Shown here: positions 9,475 through 18,513 of the stretch, piece by piece
How the letters are laid out: each line of letters starts with the position of its first letter
Numbering within the stretch: the first letter of the stretch is position 1
Assembly: GCF_019880405.1 (NCBI RefSeq)
Contig: NZ_CP082269.1
Location: forward strand, 1,364,001-1,428,000
Reading direction: 5' to 3'
Length of the DNA stretch: 64,000 nt
DNA from: Enterobacter sp. C2
GTDB taxonomy: Bacteria; Pseudomonadota; Gammaproteobacteria; Enterobacterales; Enterobacteriaceae
The notes under the pieces: model-generated
What the model saw: the letters and a program-made list of their open reading frames with translations, nothing else
Databases searched by the model: none
What the model was told of the DNA's origin: nothing
Program-made: the position numbers and the translations under genes

Positions 9475-10254
9475 ATGGTAGAGGCACTTTTACTCGGACT
9501 GGTGGCGTTTATCGCCCAGTCGGAATATGCCCTGGGCACCTCGTTAATATCCCGGCCCATTGTCACCGGCTTATTAACCGGTCTGGTGCTGGGTGATGTC
9601 CAGACAGGCATTATCATGGGCGCGACGCTGGAGCTGGCTTTTATCGGCTCCTTCTCCGTGGGCGCATCCATTCCGCCGGACGTCGTGACCGGTGGCGTGC
9701 TGGGCGTGGCGTTCGCCATCACCTCCGGCGCGGGGACTGAAACGGCGCTGCTGCTGGGACTGCCCATCGCCACCCTGACGCTGGTGTTAAAGAATGTCTA
9801 TCTTGGGATGTTTATCCCAATGCTCAACCAGAAGGCGGATGCCTATGCCGACGAGGCCAATACCCGTGGCATAGAGCGGATGCACCTGATCGCCGGGTTT
9901 GGCCTGTCGCTGATGCTGGCCACGGTGGTGACCGTCTCCTTCCTGGTGGGCAGCAGCGCGGTCAAGTCCCTGCTGGACGCCATTCCGGAGTTCATTAAGC
10001 ACGGCCTGAGCGTGGCGACGGGCATTATTCCGGCGCTGGGCTTTGCCATGTTGGCCCGGCTGCTGATCAACAAAAAGGTCGCGCCTTACTTTTTCCTCGG
10101 CTTTGCCCTGATGGCCTATCTGAAAATTCCGGTCACCGGCATTGCGATCCTCGGCGCTATCGTGGCCGTGATTATGGTCAACGTCACCGCCTTTACCACG
10201 CCTCGCGCCACCACAGAGCAAGGAGTCAGCCATGACGACGAAGATGATTTCTGA
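9475..10254 (+). CDS. gfrC: Mannose-family PTS EIIC permease
   Basis: Membrane EIIC subunit of the PTS-EII sorbose-specific/mannose family, 259 residues, rich in hydrophobic helices, with the conserved stretch in which a helix ends in MGATLELAFIG (about residues 40-60). The ATG at 9475 follows TGAGGA at good spacing; a TTG two codons upstream is less likely. The gene overlaps the next one by 23 bases, so EIIC and EIID are translationally coupled. It forms the sugar channel with EIID. Confidence 0.85.
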   Translation: MVEALLLGLVAFIAQSEYALGTSLISRPIVTGLLTGLVLGDVQTGIIMGATLELAFIGSFSVGASIPPDVVTGGVLGVAFAITSGAGTETALLLGLPIATLTLVLKNVYLGMFIPMLNQKADAYADEANTRGIERMHLIAGFGLSLMLATVVTVSFLVGSSAVKSLLDAIPEFIKHGLSVATGIIPALGFAMLARLLINKKVAPYFFLGFALMAYLKIPVTGIAILGAIVAVIMVNVTAFTTPRATTEQGVSHDDEDDF

Positions 10255-11080
10255 AGAGACCCTGCCTGACGTGCAGGATGAGAAGGTCATCACTGCCCGG
10301 GATCTGCGCCGCGTCTTTTGGCGCTCCTTCCAGATGGAGTTCTCCTGGAACTACGAGCGGCAGATGAACCTGGCCTTTGTCTACACCCTCATTCCGGTGC
10401 TGAAAAAGCTCTATCCGCAGAAAGAGGATCTCAGGATCGCCCTGAAGCGTCACCTGGTGTTCTTTAACACCACGCCGCACATCGTCACCCTGCTGCTGGG
10501 CATTACCACGGCGATGGAGGAGAAGAACAGCCAGCAGAAAACCATCGATGCCGGGGCGATTGATAACGTAAAGGCGTCGCTTATGGGACCGCTGGCGGGA
10601 TTAGGCGACTCCTTTTTCTGGGGGACGCTACGCCTGATCGCGACGGGGATCGGCACCAGCCTGGCGCTGCAGGGCAGTATTCTCGGGCCGATCCTCTTTC
10701 TGCTGGTGTTTAACGTCCCGCACATTCTGGTGCGCTGGTTCTTTACCCGCTGGGGCTACGTGCTCGGTACCGGGGTGCTTCAGCGCGTTCAGCAGAGCGG
10801 CATGATGGAGAGCCTGACCTACGGCGCATCGATAATGGGGCTGATGGTGGTGGGGGCGATGACCGCCTCGATGATCAACATCACTATCCCCATCAGCTTT
10901 GGCACGGGAGAGGCGAAGACCGAGGTGCAGGACATTATCAACAACGTCATGCCCTGCCTGCTGCCGCTCATCAGCTTTGGCATCGTCTACTGGCTGCTGG
11001 GCCGCAGGGTAAAACCGCTCACCATTATCGGTGGGATGGCGCTGGTGGGCATTTTCGGCTCGTGGATTGGCCTGTTTTAA
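10232..11080 (+). CDS. gfrD: Mannose-family PTS EIID permease
   Basis: Membrane EIID subunit, 282 residues. It shows the family hallmarks: an RVFWRSF amphipathic start, the NTTPHI segment near residue 80, and the GPLAGLGDS loop near residue 118. EIID is found only in mannose-type PTS and works with EIIC. Its start lies inside the end of gfrC (23-base overlap) behind an AGGAG site. Together with gfrABC it makes a complete four-subunit permease. Confidence 0.88.
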   Translation: MTTKMISEETLPDVQDEKVITARDLRRVFWRSFQMEFSWNYERQMNLAFVYTLIPVLKKLYPQKEDLRIALKRHLVFFNTTPHIVTLLLGITTAMEEKNSQQKTIDAGAIDNVKASLMGPLAGLGDSFFWGTLRLIATGIGTSLALQGSILGPILFLLVFNVPHILVRWFFTRWGYVLGTGVLQRVQQSGMMESLTYGASIMGLMVVGAMTASMINITIPISFGTGEAKTEVQDIINNVMPCLLPLISFGIVYWLLGRRVKPLTIIGGMALVGIFGSWIGLF

Positions 11081-11092
11081 CTGGAGAAACCT

Positions 11093-12169
11093 ATGTCACC
11101 TACCATTATGTTACCAACCATGATGACCTATATCGAAGAGGAGCCTACGGCGCTGGAGACGATCCTCCGCGAGCATCGGCATAGCCTGGCGGCGATTGAG
11201 GCCTTTGCCCGCGAGCGCCCGGTGCAGCGCCTGCTGCTGCTGGCGACCGGGTCCTCGTTTAACGCCGCCCTCTGCGCGCGGGATCTTTTCGAGCGGCGCT
11301 ACGGTCTGCGGGTGGAGATCAAAGAGCCGTATAACTTTGTCCACTATGAAACCGTCGATCCGCACACCGATCTGGTGATTGCTGTATCCCAGAGCGGCAA
11401 GAGTGCCTCGACGCTGGCGGCGATGGAGAAGGTTCAGGCGGCGGGGCTGCCGGTATTTGCCCTGACTTCAGATCCGCAAAGCCCCATCGGCAAGGGCAGC
11501 GATTACGTGCTGGATATCAATACCGGCATCGAGCAGGTGGGCTTCGTCACCCGGGGTTTCAGCGCCACGGTGCTGAACCTGCTGCTGATTGCACTTACCC
11601 TCGCCCGGGCGCAAAAGCAGATTGCGGATGAAGAGGCGCAGGCTACGCTGCATCAGCTTAGCCAGCTCGCCGCCGCCATTCCTCAGGCGATAGCCCAGAC
11701 GGAGGCGTTTTTCGATCGCCATCAGGCCACCTTGCAAAGCGGGACGCGTTTTGTGGCTATCGGCTATGGGGCGTTGACCGGCGTGGCAAAAGAGTTTGAG
11801 ACCAAGTTCACCGAAACGGTTCGCGTGCCGTCCAATGGCTTTGAGCTGGAGGCTTACATGCATGGCCCCTATCTGGAAGCCAATGCCCAGCACGTGATGT
11901 TTTTTATTGAGGATGCGCCAGACAGACGCCTGCGGGCACTGCGGGACTACATGGCTCCGGCGGTAAACCAGACCTTCCTGGTGACCCTAAGCGAGGAGCA
12001 GGATCCCCAGACGCTGGCCCTCAACTTCCCGCTAGAGCACGACCTCGCCTCGCTGCTGCTGATTGTGCCGATACAGGTACTGGCCTGGCGTACGGCGTGT
12101 GCCAAAGGGATCGATCTTTCGGTGCGTATTTTTGATGACTTTGACCGCGTATTAAAAAGTAAGATCTAA
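11093..12169 (+). CDS. gfrE: SIS-domain 6-phosphoglucoselysine deglycase-like protein
   Basis: A 358-residue protein of the GlmS isomerase-domain type with two SIS domains. Visible sugar-phosphate contacts are ATGSSFNAA near residue 51 and VSQSGKSAST near residue 99 in the first domain, and EFETKFTE-VPSNGFELEAYMHGPYLE in the second, the latter bearing the glutamate/histidine expected in this fold. With a mannose PTS, a LevR-type activator and a second SIS protein, it matches Salmonella GfrE, which cleaves glucoselysine 6-phosphate to glucose 6-phosphate and lysine. Substrate is inferred from gene set, not from residues. Confidence 0.75.
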   Translation: MSPTIMLPTMMTYIEEEPTALETILREHRHSLAAIEAFARERPVQRLLLLATGSSFNAALCARDLFERRYGLRVEIKEPYNFVHYETVDPHTDLVIAVSQSGKSASTLAAMEKVQAAGLPVFALTSDPQSPIGKGSDYVLDINTGIEQVGFVTRGFSATVLNLLLIALTLARAQKQIADEEAQATLHQLSQLAAAIPQAIAQTEAFFDRHQATLQSGTRFVAIGYGALTGVAKEFETKFTETVRVPSNGFELEAYMHGPYLEANAQHVMFFIEDAPDRRLRALRDYMAPAVNQTFLVTLSEEQDPQTLALNFPLEHDLASLLLIVPIQVLAWRTACAKGIDLSVRIFDDFDRVLKSKI

Positions 12170-12187
12170 TTAATCAGGAGAGAAAAT

Positions 12188-13198
12188 ATGTTGGGTTTTA
12201 ATCAGGACGAGTACCTGACGAGTGCTCGTGAGATCGTTGCTGCGCGTAAACAGGCTGAGCAGGCCGCTGATGAGATATTTCAGCAAGAATATGATGCCCT
12301 ATTTTTTGCCTCGGTCGGGGGCTCCCTGGCACCAATGATGGCCATTAATGCCTTTGCCAAAGAGATGACCACGCTGCCGGTTTACCTTGAGCAGGCCGCG
12401 GAGTTAATTCATACCGGGCATAAGAAATTAACTAAGCAATCGGTGGTGGTCACGCTCTCTAAATCCGGTGATACCAAAGAGTCCGTAGAGCTTGCCGAAT
12501 GGTGTAAGGCGCAGGGGATCCGCGTTGTTGCCATTACCAAAAACAGCGACTCTCCGCTGGCCAGCGCGGCAGGCTGGCATATTCCGATGCGCCACAAAAA
12601 CGGCGTGGAATATGAGTATATGCTGCTCTACTGGTTCTTTTTCCGTCTGGTTAACCGTAACGGTGAATTTGCAGACTATGACCGTTTTGCCAGCCAGCTG
12701 GAATTATTACCGGAGAACCTATTACAGGCGAAAATAAAGTTTGATCCGCAGGCAGATGACATCGCGCGTAAATACCACACCAGCGACTATATGATGTGGA
12801 TTGGCGGCGCGGAGATGTGGGGCGAAGTCTATCTCTTCTCAATGTGTATTCTCGAGGAGATGCAGTGGAAACGCACCAAATCCGTCACCTCGGCCGAGTT
12901 TTTCCACGGCACGCTGGAGCTGCTGGAGAAAGAGATCCCGCTGTTTCTGGTGAAGGGGGAGGGGAAATGTCGAGCGCTGGATGAGCGGGTTGAGCGTTTT
13001 GCAGCGAAGATCACGGATCATCTGGTGGTGATTGATCCGCGGGACTATGCCCTTAATGGGATTGATGATGCGTTTCGCGGGATCCTTGCCCCTTGCGTAG
13101 CATCGACGCTGCTGGTGGATCGGCTGGCGGCCCATTTTGAGCACTATACCGGCCACAGTCTCGATATTCGCCGCTACTACCGGCAGTTCGAGTATTAA
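12188..13198 (+). CDS. gfrF: SIS-domain 6-phosphofructoselysine deglycase (FrlB/GfrF type)
   Basis: Two SIS domains in 336 residues, with VTLSKSGDTKESV near residue 88 as the phosphosugar loop and SAEFFHGTLELLE near residue 235 in the position of the FrlB motif GEFRHGPLE. The C-terminus (RRYYRQFEY) also resembles that of E. coli FrlB (RRYYGGLVEY). This family splits fructoselysine 6-phosphate, an Amadori product, into glucose 6-phosphate and lysine in the cytoplasm. It is the last gene of the operon, 18 bases after gfrE, and is followed by a hairpin and a REP element. Confidence 0.8.
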   Translation: MLGFNQDEYLTSAREIVAARKQAEQAADEIFQQEYDALFFASVGGSLAPMMAINAFAKEMTTLPVYLEQAAELIHTGHKKLTKQSVVVTLSKSGDTKESVELAEWCKAQGIRVVAITKNSDSPLASAAGWHIPMRHKNGVEYEYMLLYWFFFRLVNRNGEFADYDRFASQLELLPENLLQAKIKFDPQADDIARKYHTSDYMMWIGGAEMWGEVYLFSMCILEEMQWKRTKSVTSAEFFHGTLELLEKEIPLFLVKGEGKCRALDERVERFAAKITDHLVVIDPRDYALNGIDDAFRGILAPCVASTLLVDRLAAHFEHYTGHSLDIRRYYRQFEY

Positions 13199-13208
13199 TA
13201 GAACGAAC

Positions 13209-13233
13209 GCCCGGCGGCGCAAGCTTGCCGGGC
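13209..13233 (+). terminator. Hairpin after gfrF
   Basis: GCCCGGC / GCCGGGC, seven pairs, 11-base loop, eleven bases after the gfrF stop. It lacks a good T-tract; it may be half of a REP-type element or a weak terminator. Confidence 0.45.
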
Positions 13234-13243
13234 CTGGAGTTTT

Positions 13244-13273
13244 GTAGGCCTGATAAGCGCAGCGCCATCAGGC
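13244..13273. repeat. REP element
   Basis: Reads GTAGGCCTGATAAGCGCAGC then GCCATCAGGC, the usual enterobacterial REP palindrome (reverse complement starts GCCTGATGGCGCTGCGC). It lies between the convergent gfrF and rimO genes, a typical REP position. Confidence 0.85.
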
Positions 13274-13290
13274 GTTATGCACAGGGTCGA

Positions 13291-14610
13291 TTAAACCCGG
13301 GTACCCCACAGGTCGTATTCGTCGGCGTTTTCAACCTTCACGCGGACAACGTCGCCCGGCTTCACGTTGGTTTCGCCGTTAAGGTAGACCGCGCCGTCGA
13401 TCTCTGGTGCATCGGCCATGCTGCGGCCAATCGCGCCTTCTTCATCGACTTCATCGATAATCACCAGGATCTCACGGCCCACCTTCTCCTGCAGACGCTC
13501 GGCAGAGATCTGCTGCTGCAGCTGCATAAAGCGGTTCCAGCGCTCTTCTTTTATCTCTTCCGGCACCTGATCCGGTAATTCGTTAGCGGTCGCGCCTTCT
13601 ACCGGGCTGTATTTGAAGCAGCCCACGCGGTCCAGACGCGCTTCAACGAGGAAGTCGAGCAGCATCTGGAAATCTTCCTCGGTTTCACCGGGGAAGCCGA
13701 CGATAAAGGTCGAGCGCAGGGTCAGCTCAGGGCAGACTTCACGCCACTGCTTGATGCGGGCCAGCTGACGATCCACCGAGCCTGGGCGCTTCATCAGCTT
13801 GAGGATGCGCGGACTGGCGTGCTGCATCGGGATATCCAGATACGGCAGGATCTTGCCTTCGGCCATCAGCGGGATGACGTCGTCAACGTGCGGGTAAGGG
13901 TAGACGTAGTGCAGACGCACCCAGACGCCGAGCTTAGACAGCTCTTCGCACAGGCTGACCATGCTGGTTTTCACTGGCGAGCCGTTGTAGAAGCCGGTGC
14001 GGTGCTTAACGTCAACGCCGTAGGCGGAGGTGTCCTGCGAGATCACCAGCAGCTCTTTCACGCCCGCGTCAACCAGACGCTTGGCCTCGGCCAGCACGTC
14101 GCCAATCGGACGGCTGTCGAGATCGCCACGCATGGACGGAATAATGCAGAAGGTGCAGCGGTGGTTGCAGCCTTCGGAAATTTTCAGGTAGGCGTAGTGG
14201 CGCGGGGTCAGCTTGACGCCCTGTTCCGGTACCAGGCTCAGGAACGGGTTATGCTTTGGTTTTGGCACATAGTGATGCACGTGCTCCAGAACCTGCTCAT
14301 AGCTGTGCGGACCGGTGATCTCCAGCACCTTCGGGTGCACTTCGCGGATCTGATCCACTTTTGCCCCCAGACAGCCGGTGACGATCACCTTGCCGTTCTC
14401 ATTCAGGGCTTCGCCAATCGCCTCCAGCGACTCCTGCACGGCGCTATCGATAAAGCCGCAGGTGTTAACGATCACCATATCGGCATCGTCGTAACGCGGC
14501 ACCACATCATAACCCTCGGTGCGCAGTTCGGTAAGAATGCGTTCGGAATCCACCAGGTTTTTCGGGCAGCCCAGGGAGACAAAGCCAATACGCGGTTGTT
14601 GTATGCTCAT
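13291..14610 (-). CDS. rimO: Ribosomal protein uS12 methylthiotransferase RimO
   Basis: Radical-SAM enzyme of 439 residues (441 in E. coli) that adds a methylthio group to Asp88 of ribosomal protein S12. N-terminal MTTase domain has the three cluster-binding cysteines in LGCPKN, NTCGF and TGCLG; the radical-SAM domain has CNHRCTFC near residue 150; the C-terminus is a TRAM domain (from about 375). Divergent from bssR, as in E. coli. Confidence 0.97.
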   Translation of the reverse strand: MSIQQPRIGFVSLGCPKNLVDSERILTELRTEGYDVVPRYDDADMVIVNTCGFIDSAVQESLEAIGEALNENGKVIVTGCLGAKVDQIREVHPKVLEITGPHSYEQVLEHVHHYVPKPKHNPFLSLVPEQGVKLTPRHYAYLKISEGCNHRCTFCIIPSMRGDLDSRPIGDVLAEAKRLVDAGVKELLVISQDTSAYGVDVKHRTGFYNGSPVKTSMVSLCEELSKLGVWVRLHYVYPYPHVDDVIPLMAEGKILPYLDIPMQHASPRILKLMKRPGSVDRQLARIKQWREVCPELTLRSTFIVGFPGETEEDFQMLLDFLVEARLDRVGCFKYSPVEGATANELPDQVPEEIKEERWNRFMQLQQQISAERLQEKVGREILVIIDEVDEEGAIGRSMADAPEIDGAVYLNGETNVKPGDVVRVKVENADEYDLWGTRV

Positions 14611-14821
14611 ACGCTCACAAAGTAAACAGAAGAAAAAACCGGGCGATTTTACACGGGTTTGCGGCGACTCTCTACTGCTAACTCAATTGGTTAGATTTTG
14701 TGAAGGTTGTCGCACTGTAAAAATTGTTAAAGCCTGGGTAAATATTGACACAGCGCATAATTTTGCACAAAAAATGAGCTTATGCTTAATTTGTGATTAG
14801 GCCGACAAGGGAGGATCTAGC

Positions 14822-15208
14822 ATGACCGTTGACAGACAGAAACGAAGCCTGCTGAGAAAACTTGCAAACGCCAGCATCGATCTTGCGGCGTACGTCCAGC
14901 TCAGAAAGGCGAAGGGTTACATGTCAGTCAGCGAAAGCAACTATCTGCGTGACAGCTTTTTTGAATTATCAAAACAAATACGCGGCCTGGAGCGACACGC
15001 GTATGTCGTGCCGGATGCCAGAGAACGTGAAGCGCTGTGCCGGGCAGAGGGAGCACTCTCCGCTGCGGGTATCTGCTTAATGAGTGGGCACCATGACTGC
15101 CCGAACTATATTGCTGTAAACGTAGAGACGCTTGATCGCTGTCTTAAAACCCTCAACGTATGTATTCAGAACCTCAGCGAGCAAGCACCGCTGGCAATGG
15201 AGTCCTGA
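14822..15208 (+). CDS. bssR: Biofilm regulator BssR
   Basis: A 128-residue protein that matches E. coli BssR (YliH, 127 residues) in two blocks: LAAYVQLRKAKGYMSVSESN in the first third and CLMSGHHDCP in the second half. BssR affects biofilm formation through indole and catabolite-related signalling in E. coli; its biochemical activity is not established. It has a GGGAGGA ribosome site six bases before the ATG and stands divergent to rimO. A GC hairpin (GGGGGAG / CTCCCCC, 15216-15233) directly follows the stop but has no proper T-tract. Confidence 0.93.
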   Translation: MTVDRQKRSLLRKLANASIDLAAYVQLRKAKGYMSVSESNYLRDSFFELSKQIRGLERHAYVVPDAREREALCRAEGALSAAGICLMSGHHDCPNYIAVNVETLDRCLKTLNVCIQNLSEQAPLAMES

Positions 15209-15321
15209 ATCCCCGGGGGGAGGCAACTCCCCCTTATCTCCCTGGTGAAAGATACCTCTCTTAAAAACAGGCGCGCTCTTCCCTGTCAGCGAATGGGCGG
15301 CGGCGGGGTATTTCCAATCCA

Positions 15322-15345
15322 ACACATATGATTTAACATATGTGT
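15322..15345. promoter_or_regulatory. Palindromic ArsR operator
   Basis: Perfect inverted repeat ACACATATG-N6-CATATGTGT, 25 bases upstream of the arsR start codon. ArsR/SmtB-family repressors bind such imperfect or perfect dyads and autoregulate; position and symmetry fit. The promoter must overlap it, but I cannot fix -35/-10 boxes with confidence. Confidence 0.8.
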
Positions 15346-15369
15346 ATTCTGTGAGAGAGGAAGCGATCG

Positions 15370-15690
15370 ATGCTACAGCCTGTTCAGCTTTTCAAAATAT
15401 TGTCGGATGAGACACGCCTTGCAATTGTCATGCTCCTACGGGAGTGTGGCGAGTTGTGCGTCTGCGATCTCTGTGCGGTTACCGCGCAGTCCCAGCCTAA
15501 AATCTCGCGGCATATGGCGATCCTCCGCGAGGCAGAGCTGGTTCTTGACCGGCGTGAAGGCAAATGGATCCACTATCGTCTGTCGCCCCACATGCCGGCG
15601 TGGGCGGCGGAGACGATCGCCACCTCCTGGCACTGTCTGCGGGAGGATGTGCGTCACCGGCTGGCAAAATCGACCTGTACCGCCTGCTGA
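15370..15690 (+). CDS. arsR: Arsenical resistance operon repressor ArsR
   Basis: Winged-helix repressor of 106 residues. The arsenite-binding motif ELCVCDLC sits at about residues 28-35, in the first helix of the DNA-binding motif, exactly as in E. coli ArsR. Arsenite binding to the cysteines releases it from the operator upstream. It heads an arsRBC operon without arsD or arsA. The extra C-terminal CTAC pair is near the end. Confidence 0.96.
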   Translation: MLQPVQLFKILSDETRLAIVMLLRECGELCVCDLCAVTAQSQPKISRHMAILREAELVLDRREGKWIHYRLSPHMPAWAAETIATSWHCLREDVRHRLAKSTCTAC

Positions 15691-15734
15691 CACCATCAAT
15701 AACATATACCTAACCATATATAATGGAGTCTGAA

Positions 15735-17024
15735 ATGCTTTTGGCAGGGAGTCTTTTTTTACTGACGCTGGTGTTGGTCATCTGGCAGCCCAGGGGCCTC
15801 AGTATCGGCTGGAGCGCAAGCATTGGGGCCACGCTGGCGCTGGTGACCGGGGTCATTCACATTGATGATATCCCTGTTGTCTGGAACATCGTCTGGAACG
15901 CGACGGCGGCATTTATTGCAGTGATCGTTATCAGCCTGCTGCTGGATGAGTCCGGTTTCTTTGAATGGGCGGCCCTGCATGTTGCCCGCTGGGGTAACGG
16001 GCGTGGTCGGCTGCTGTTTAGCTGGATTGTTCTTCTGGGTGCTACCGTCGCCGCGCTGTTTGCCAACGATGGCGCAGCGCTGATCCTGACGCCGATTGTG
16101 ATTGCGATGCTGCTCGCATTAGGATTCAGCAAAGAGACCACGCTGGCCTTCGTGATGGCCGCGGGGTTTATTGCGGATACCGCCAGTCTGCCGCTGATTG
16201 TCTCTAACCTGGTCAATATTGTCTCGGCGGATTTCTTCGGTCTGGGCTTCACCCGGTACGCCTCTGTCATGATCCCCGTGGACCTGGCTGCCATTGCGGC
16301 CACGCTGGTTATGCTGCATCTCTTTTTCAGGAAAGATATTCCGGCGACCTATGACGTTTCACTCCTGAAGGCACCCGCCAGTGCGATAAAGGATCCGGCG
16401 ACGTTCAGGACAGGCTGGATTGTGCTGGTGCTTCTTCTGGTCGGTTTCTTTGTTCTGGAGCCTCTGGGGATCCCTGTCAGCGCGATAGCGGCAGCCGGCG
16501 CGGCAGTGCTGTTTGTAGTGGCGAAAAGAGGGCATGCGATCGACACAGGAAAAGTATTGCGCGGTGCGCCCTGGCAGATCGTGATTTTCTCGCTGGGTAT
16601 GTACCTGGTGGTCTATGGCCTGCGCAATGCGGGACTCACCGATACACTCTCCGCCGTGCTGAGTCAGATGGCAGACAGGGGTTTATGGACAGCCACGCTC
16701 GGTACCGGCTTCCTGACGGCGTTCCTCTCTTCGGTGATGAACAATATGCCGACGGTGTTGATTGGCGCCCTGTCGATTGACGGGAGCGCAGCGACCGGCA
16801 TCGTCAAAGAGGCAATGATTTACGCTAACGTCATTGGCTGCGATTTAGGCCCGAAAATTACCCCGATTGGCAGCCTGGCGACCCTGCTGTGGCTGCACGT
16901 GCTGGCGCAGAAAAATATGACCATCGCCTGGGGGTATTACTTCCGCACCGGCATTATGATGACTCTGCCCGTACTGTTCGTCACGCTGGCCGCGCTGGCG
17001 TGGCGGCTCTCTGTCACTGTGTAA
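15735..17024 (+). CDS. arsB: Arsenite efflux permease ArsB
   Basis: Arsenite/proton antiporter of 429 residues, the same length and closely the same sequence as E. coli ArsB, with about twelve membrane helices, the [13 protein letters not shown] segment near residue 100 and MNNMPTVL near residue 335. I placed the start at the ATG at 15735 (MLLAG..., behind GGAGT) and not at an in-frame upstream codon, because this gives the family length. It expels arsenite without an ATPase subunit, since no arsA is present. Confidence 0.97.
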   Translation: MLLAGSLFLLTLVLVIWQPRGLSIGWSASIGATLALVTGVIHIDDIPVVWNIVWNATAAFIAVIVISLLLDESGFFEWAALHVARWGNGRGRLLFSWIVLLGATVAALFANDGAALILTPIVIAMLLALGFSKETTLAFVMAAGFIADTASLPLIVSNLVNIVSADFFGLGFTRYASVMIPVDLAAIAATLVMLHLFFRKDIPATYDVSLLKAPASAIKDPATFRTGWIVLVLLLVGFFVLEPLGIPVSAIAAAGAAVLFVVAKRGHAIDTGKVLRGAPWQIVIFSLGMYLVVYGLRNAGLTDTLSAVLSQMADRGLWTATLGTGFLTAFLSSVMNNMPTVLIGALSIDGSAATGIVKEAMIYANVIGCDLGPKITPIGSLATLLWLHVLAQKNMTIAWGYYFRTGIMMTLPVLFVTLAALAWRLSVTV

Positions 17025-17036
17025 TGAGATACTGAT

Positions 17037-17459
17037 ATGAGCAATATTACTATTTATCACAACCCGGCCTGTGGCACCTCACGTAACACGCTGGAGATGA
17101 TCCGTAACAGCGGTACTGAACCGACTATTATTTACTACCTTGATACGCCACCGACCCGCGATAAGCTTATTAGCCTTATTTCAGATATGGGGATAACGGT
17201 ACGTGCTTTATTGCGTACAAACGTTGAGCCTTATGAGCAGCTTGGCCTTGATGAAGAGGCATTTTCTGATGAGCAGTTGATCGGTTTTATGCTTCAGCAT
17301 CCGATTCTGATTAATCGGCCGATAGTAGTAACGCCGCTTGGCACACGTCTTTGTCGCCCCTCAGAAAAGGTGCTGGATATTCTGCCTGAAGGTCAGAAAG
17401 GCGCTTTTACCAAAGAGGATGGTGAAAAGGTCATTAACGAAAAGGGGACGCGGGTTTAA
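17037..17459 (+). CDS. arsC: Glutaredoxin-dependent arsenate reductase ArsC
   Basis: Arsenate reductase of 140 residues with the catalytic cysteine in HNPACGTSRN (residue 12) and the arginines that bind arsenate in the central and C-terminal part (LLRTN, INRPIV, LCRPSE). It turns arsenate into arsenite with glutathione/glutaredoxin, feeding ArsB. It follows arsB after 12 bases. Its last four bases overlap the end of the convergent AraC-type gene, so the two transcripts must run into each other. Confidence 0.96.
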   Translation: MSNITIYHNPACGTSRNTLEMIRNSGTEPTIIYYLDTPPTRDKLISLISDMGITVRALLRTNVEPYEQLGLDEEAFSDEQLIGFMLQHPILINRPIVVTPLGTRLCRPSEKVLDILPEGQKGAFTKEDGEKVINEKGTRV

Positions 17460-18415
17460 ATCAGACCAGGCCCCCGGAAGGTTCTGCGCCACTCGCTGGG
17501 ACTGACGTTAAATCGCGCCTTGAAGCTCTGCCGGAAAGAGACCGGCGACTGGTAGCCCGCTAGCGACGACACGGTTTCGATGCTGTGATCCGTGGTCTCC
17601 AGCAGCTCCTGGCTGCGCTGCAGGCGTTGGGCGCTGAGCCAGTCTCCCACGGTCATACCGGTTGCCTTGATGAAGTGTCGCGTCAGCGTGCGCCGGCTCA
17701 TACCAGAGAAGCCAGCAAGGGAGTCAATATCATGCCGCTTATTCAGGTTGCGACGCAGGTAGTCGATAAGGTCATTAATCTGCTCATCGCGTGTCGTCTC
17801 TGGCACCGCGTGCTCAATAAACTGCGCCTGCCCCCCTTCCCGGTAAGGGGGAATAACCATCCTGCGGGCTACGCGATTAGCAAGCGCTGTTCCGTAGTGT
17901 TCACGTACGATATTCAGGCAGCAGTCAATGCCTGCAGCCGTCCCGGCTGAGGTAATAAGACGTTCATCGCTGGTATAGAGTGCGTTGCTGTCAAGCCGCA
18001 CCTCCGGAAAGCGTTCGGCAAAATCCCGTTCAAACTCCCAGTGCGTGGAAGCCCTGCGATTGTTAAGCAGCCCGGCGTAGGCGAGAACATAAGCCCCGAG
18101 GCACAATCCCACCACTTCAGCCCCGTGTTGCCAGGCACAGCGCAGTGCATCCAGCAGTTCCGGCGCTGGCCGCGTTTCGGGATGCTCCCAGAACGGCACA
18201 ATAATAATATCTGCAACATCCAGTAGCTCAAGCCCGTGATCCACATTGATGGAAATACCGATATCAGACGCCACGGTTCCCGGCTGCTCTGCACAAATCT
18301 CCACGCTAAACAGGCCCGGCTCCGGCATCGCCTTGTCGAATACCATGGACGGTACGGAGAAATGAAACGGGCTGAAACCCGATGTGGCGATAACGACAAC
18401 GCGCAGAGCGGACAT
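17456..18415 (-). CDS. GlxA-family transcriptional regulator (DJ-1/PfpI domain plus AraC domain)
   Basis: A 319-residue regulator. Residues 1-170 form a class-I glutamine-amidotransferase-like (DJ-1/PfpI) domain with the nucleophile-elbow cysteine in VGLCLGAYVLA near 100; residues about 210-310 are an AraC DNA-binding domain with two helix-turn-helix motifs (LAGFSGMSRRTLTRHF and VSSLAGYQSPVSFRQSF). Such proteins typically activate nearby catabolic or stress genes; no ligand can be read from the sequence. It is on the same strand as the MBL-fold gene upstream (18514-19290), 98 bases away, and may control or be cotranscribed with it. Confidence 0.85.
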   Translation of the reverse strand: MSALRVVVIATSGFSPFHFSVPSMVFDKAMPEPGLFSVEICAEQPGTVASDIGISINVDHGLELLDVADIIIVPFWEHPETRPAPELLDALRCAWQHGAEVVGLCLGAYVLAYAGLLNNRRASTHWEFERDFAERFPEVRLDSNALYTSDERLITSAGTAAGIDCCLNIVREHYGTALANRVARRMVIPPYREGGQAQFIEHAVPETTRDEQINDLIDYLRRNLNKRHDIDSLAGFSGMSRRTLTRHFIKATGMTVGDWLSAQRLQRSQELLETTDHSIETVSSLAGYQSPVSFRQSFKARFNVSPSEWRRTFRGPGLI

Positions 18416-18513
18416 GATCCTGTACCTTTACCGATTGAAACGGGAGTTTATCCTCAAAATGGCCAAACTCACAGGCTGCAGACTGAACTCTGCCGCCTGG
18501 GCGCGCTCAGGCA

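Noticed and set aside
14745-14790. TTGACA box as bssR promoter
   Set aside because: No acceptable -10 element at 16-18 bases; not strong enough to list.
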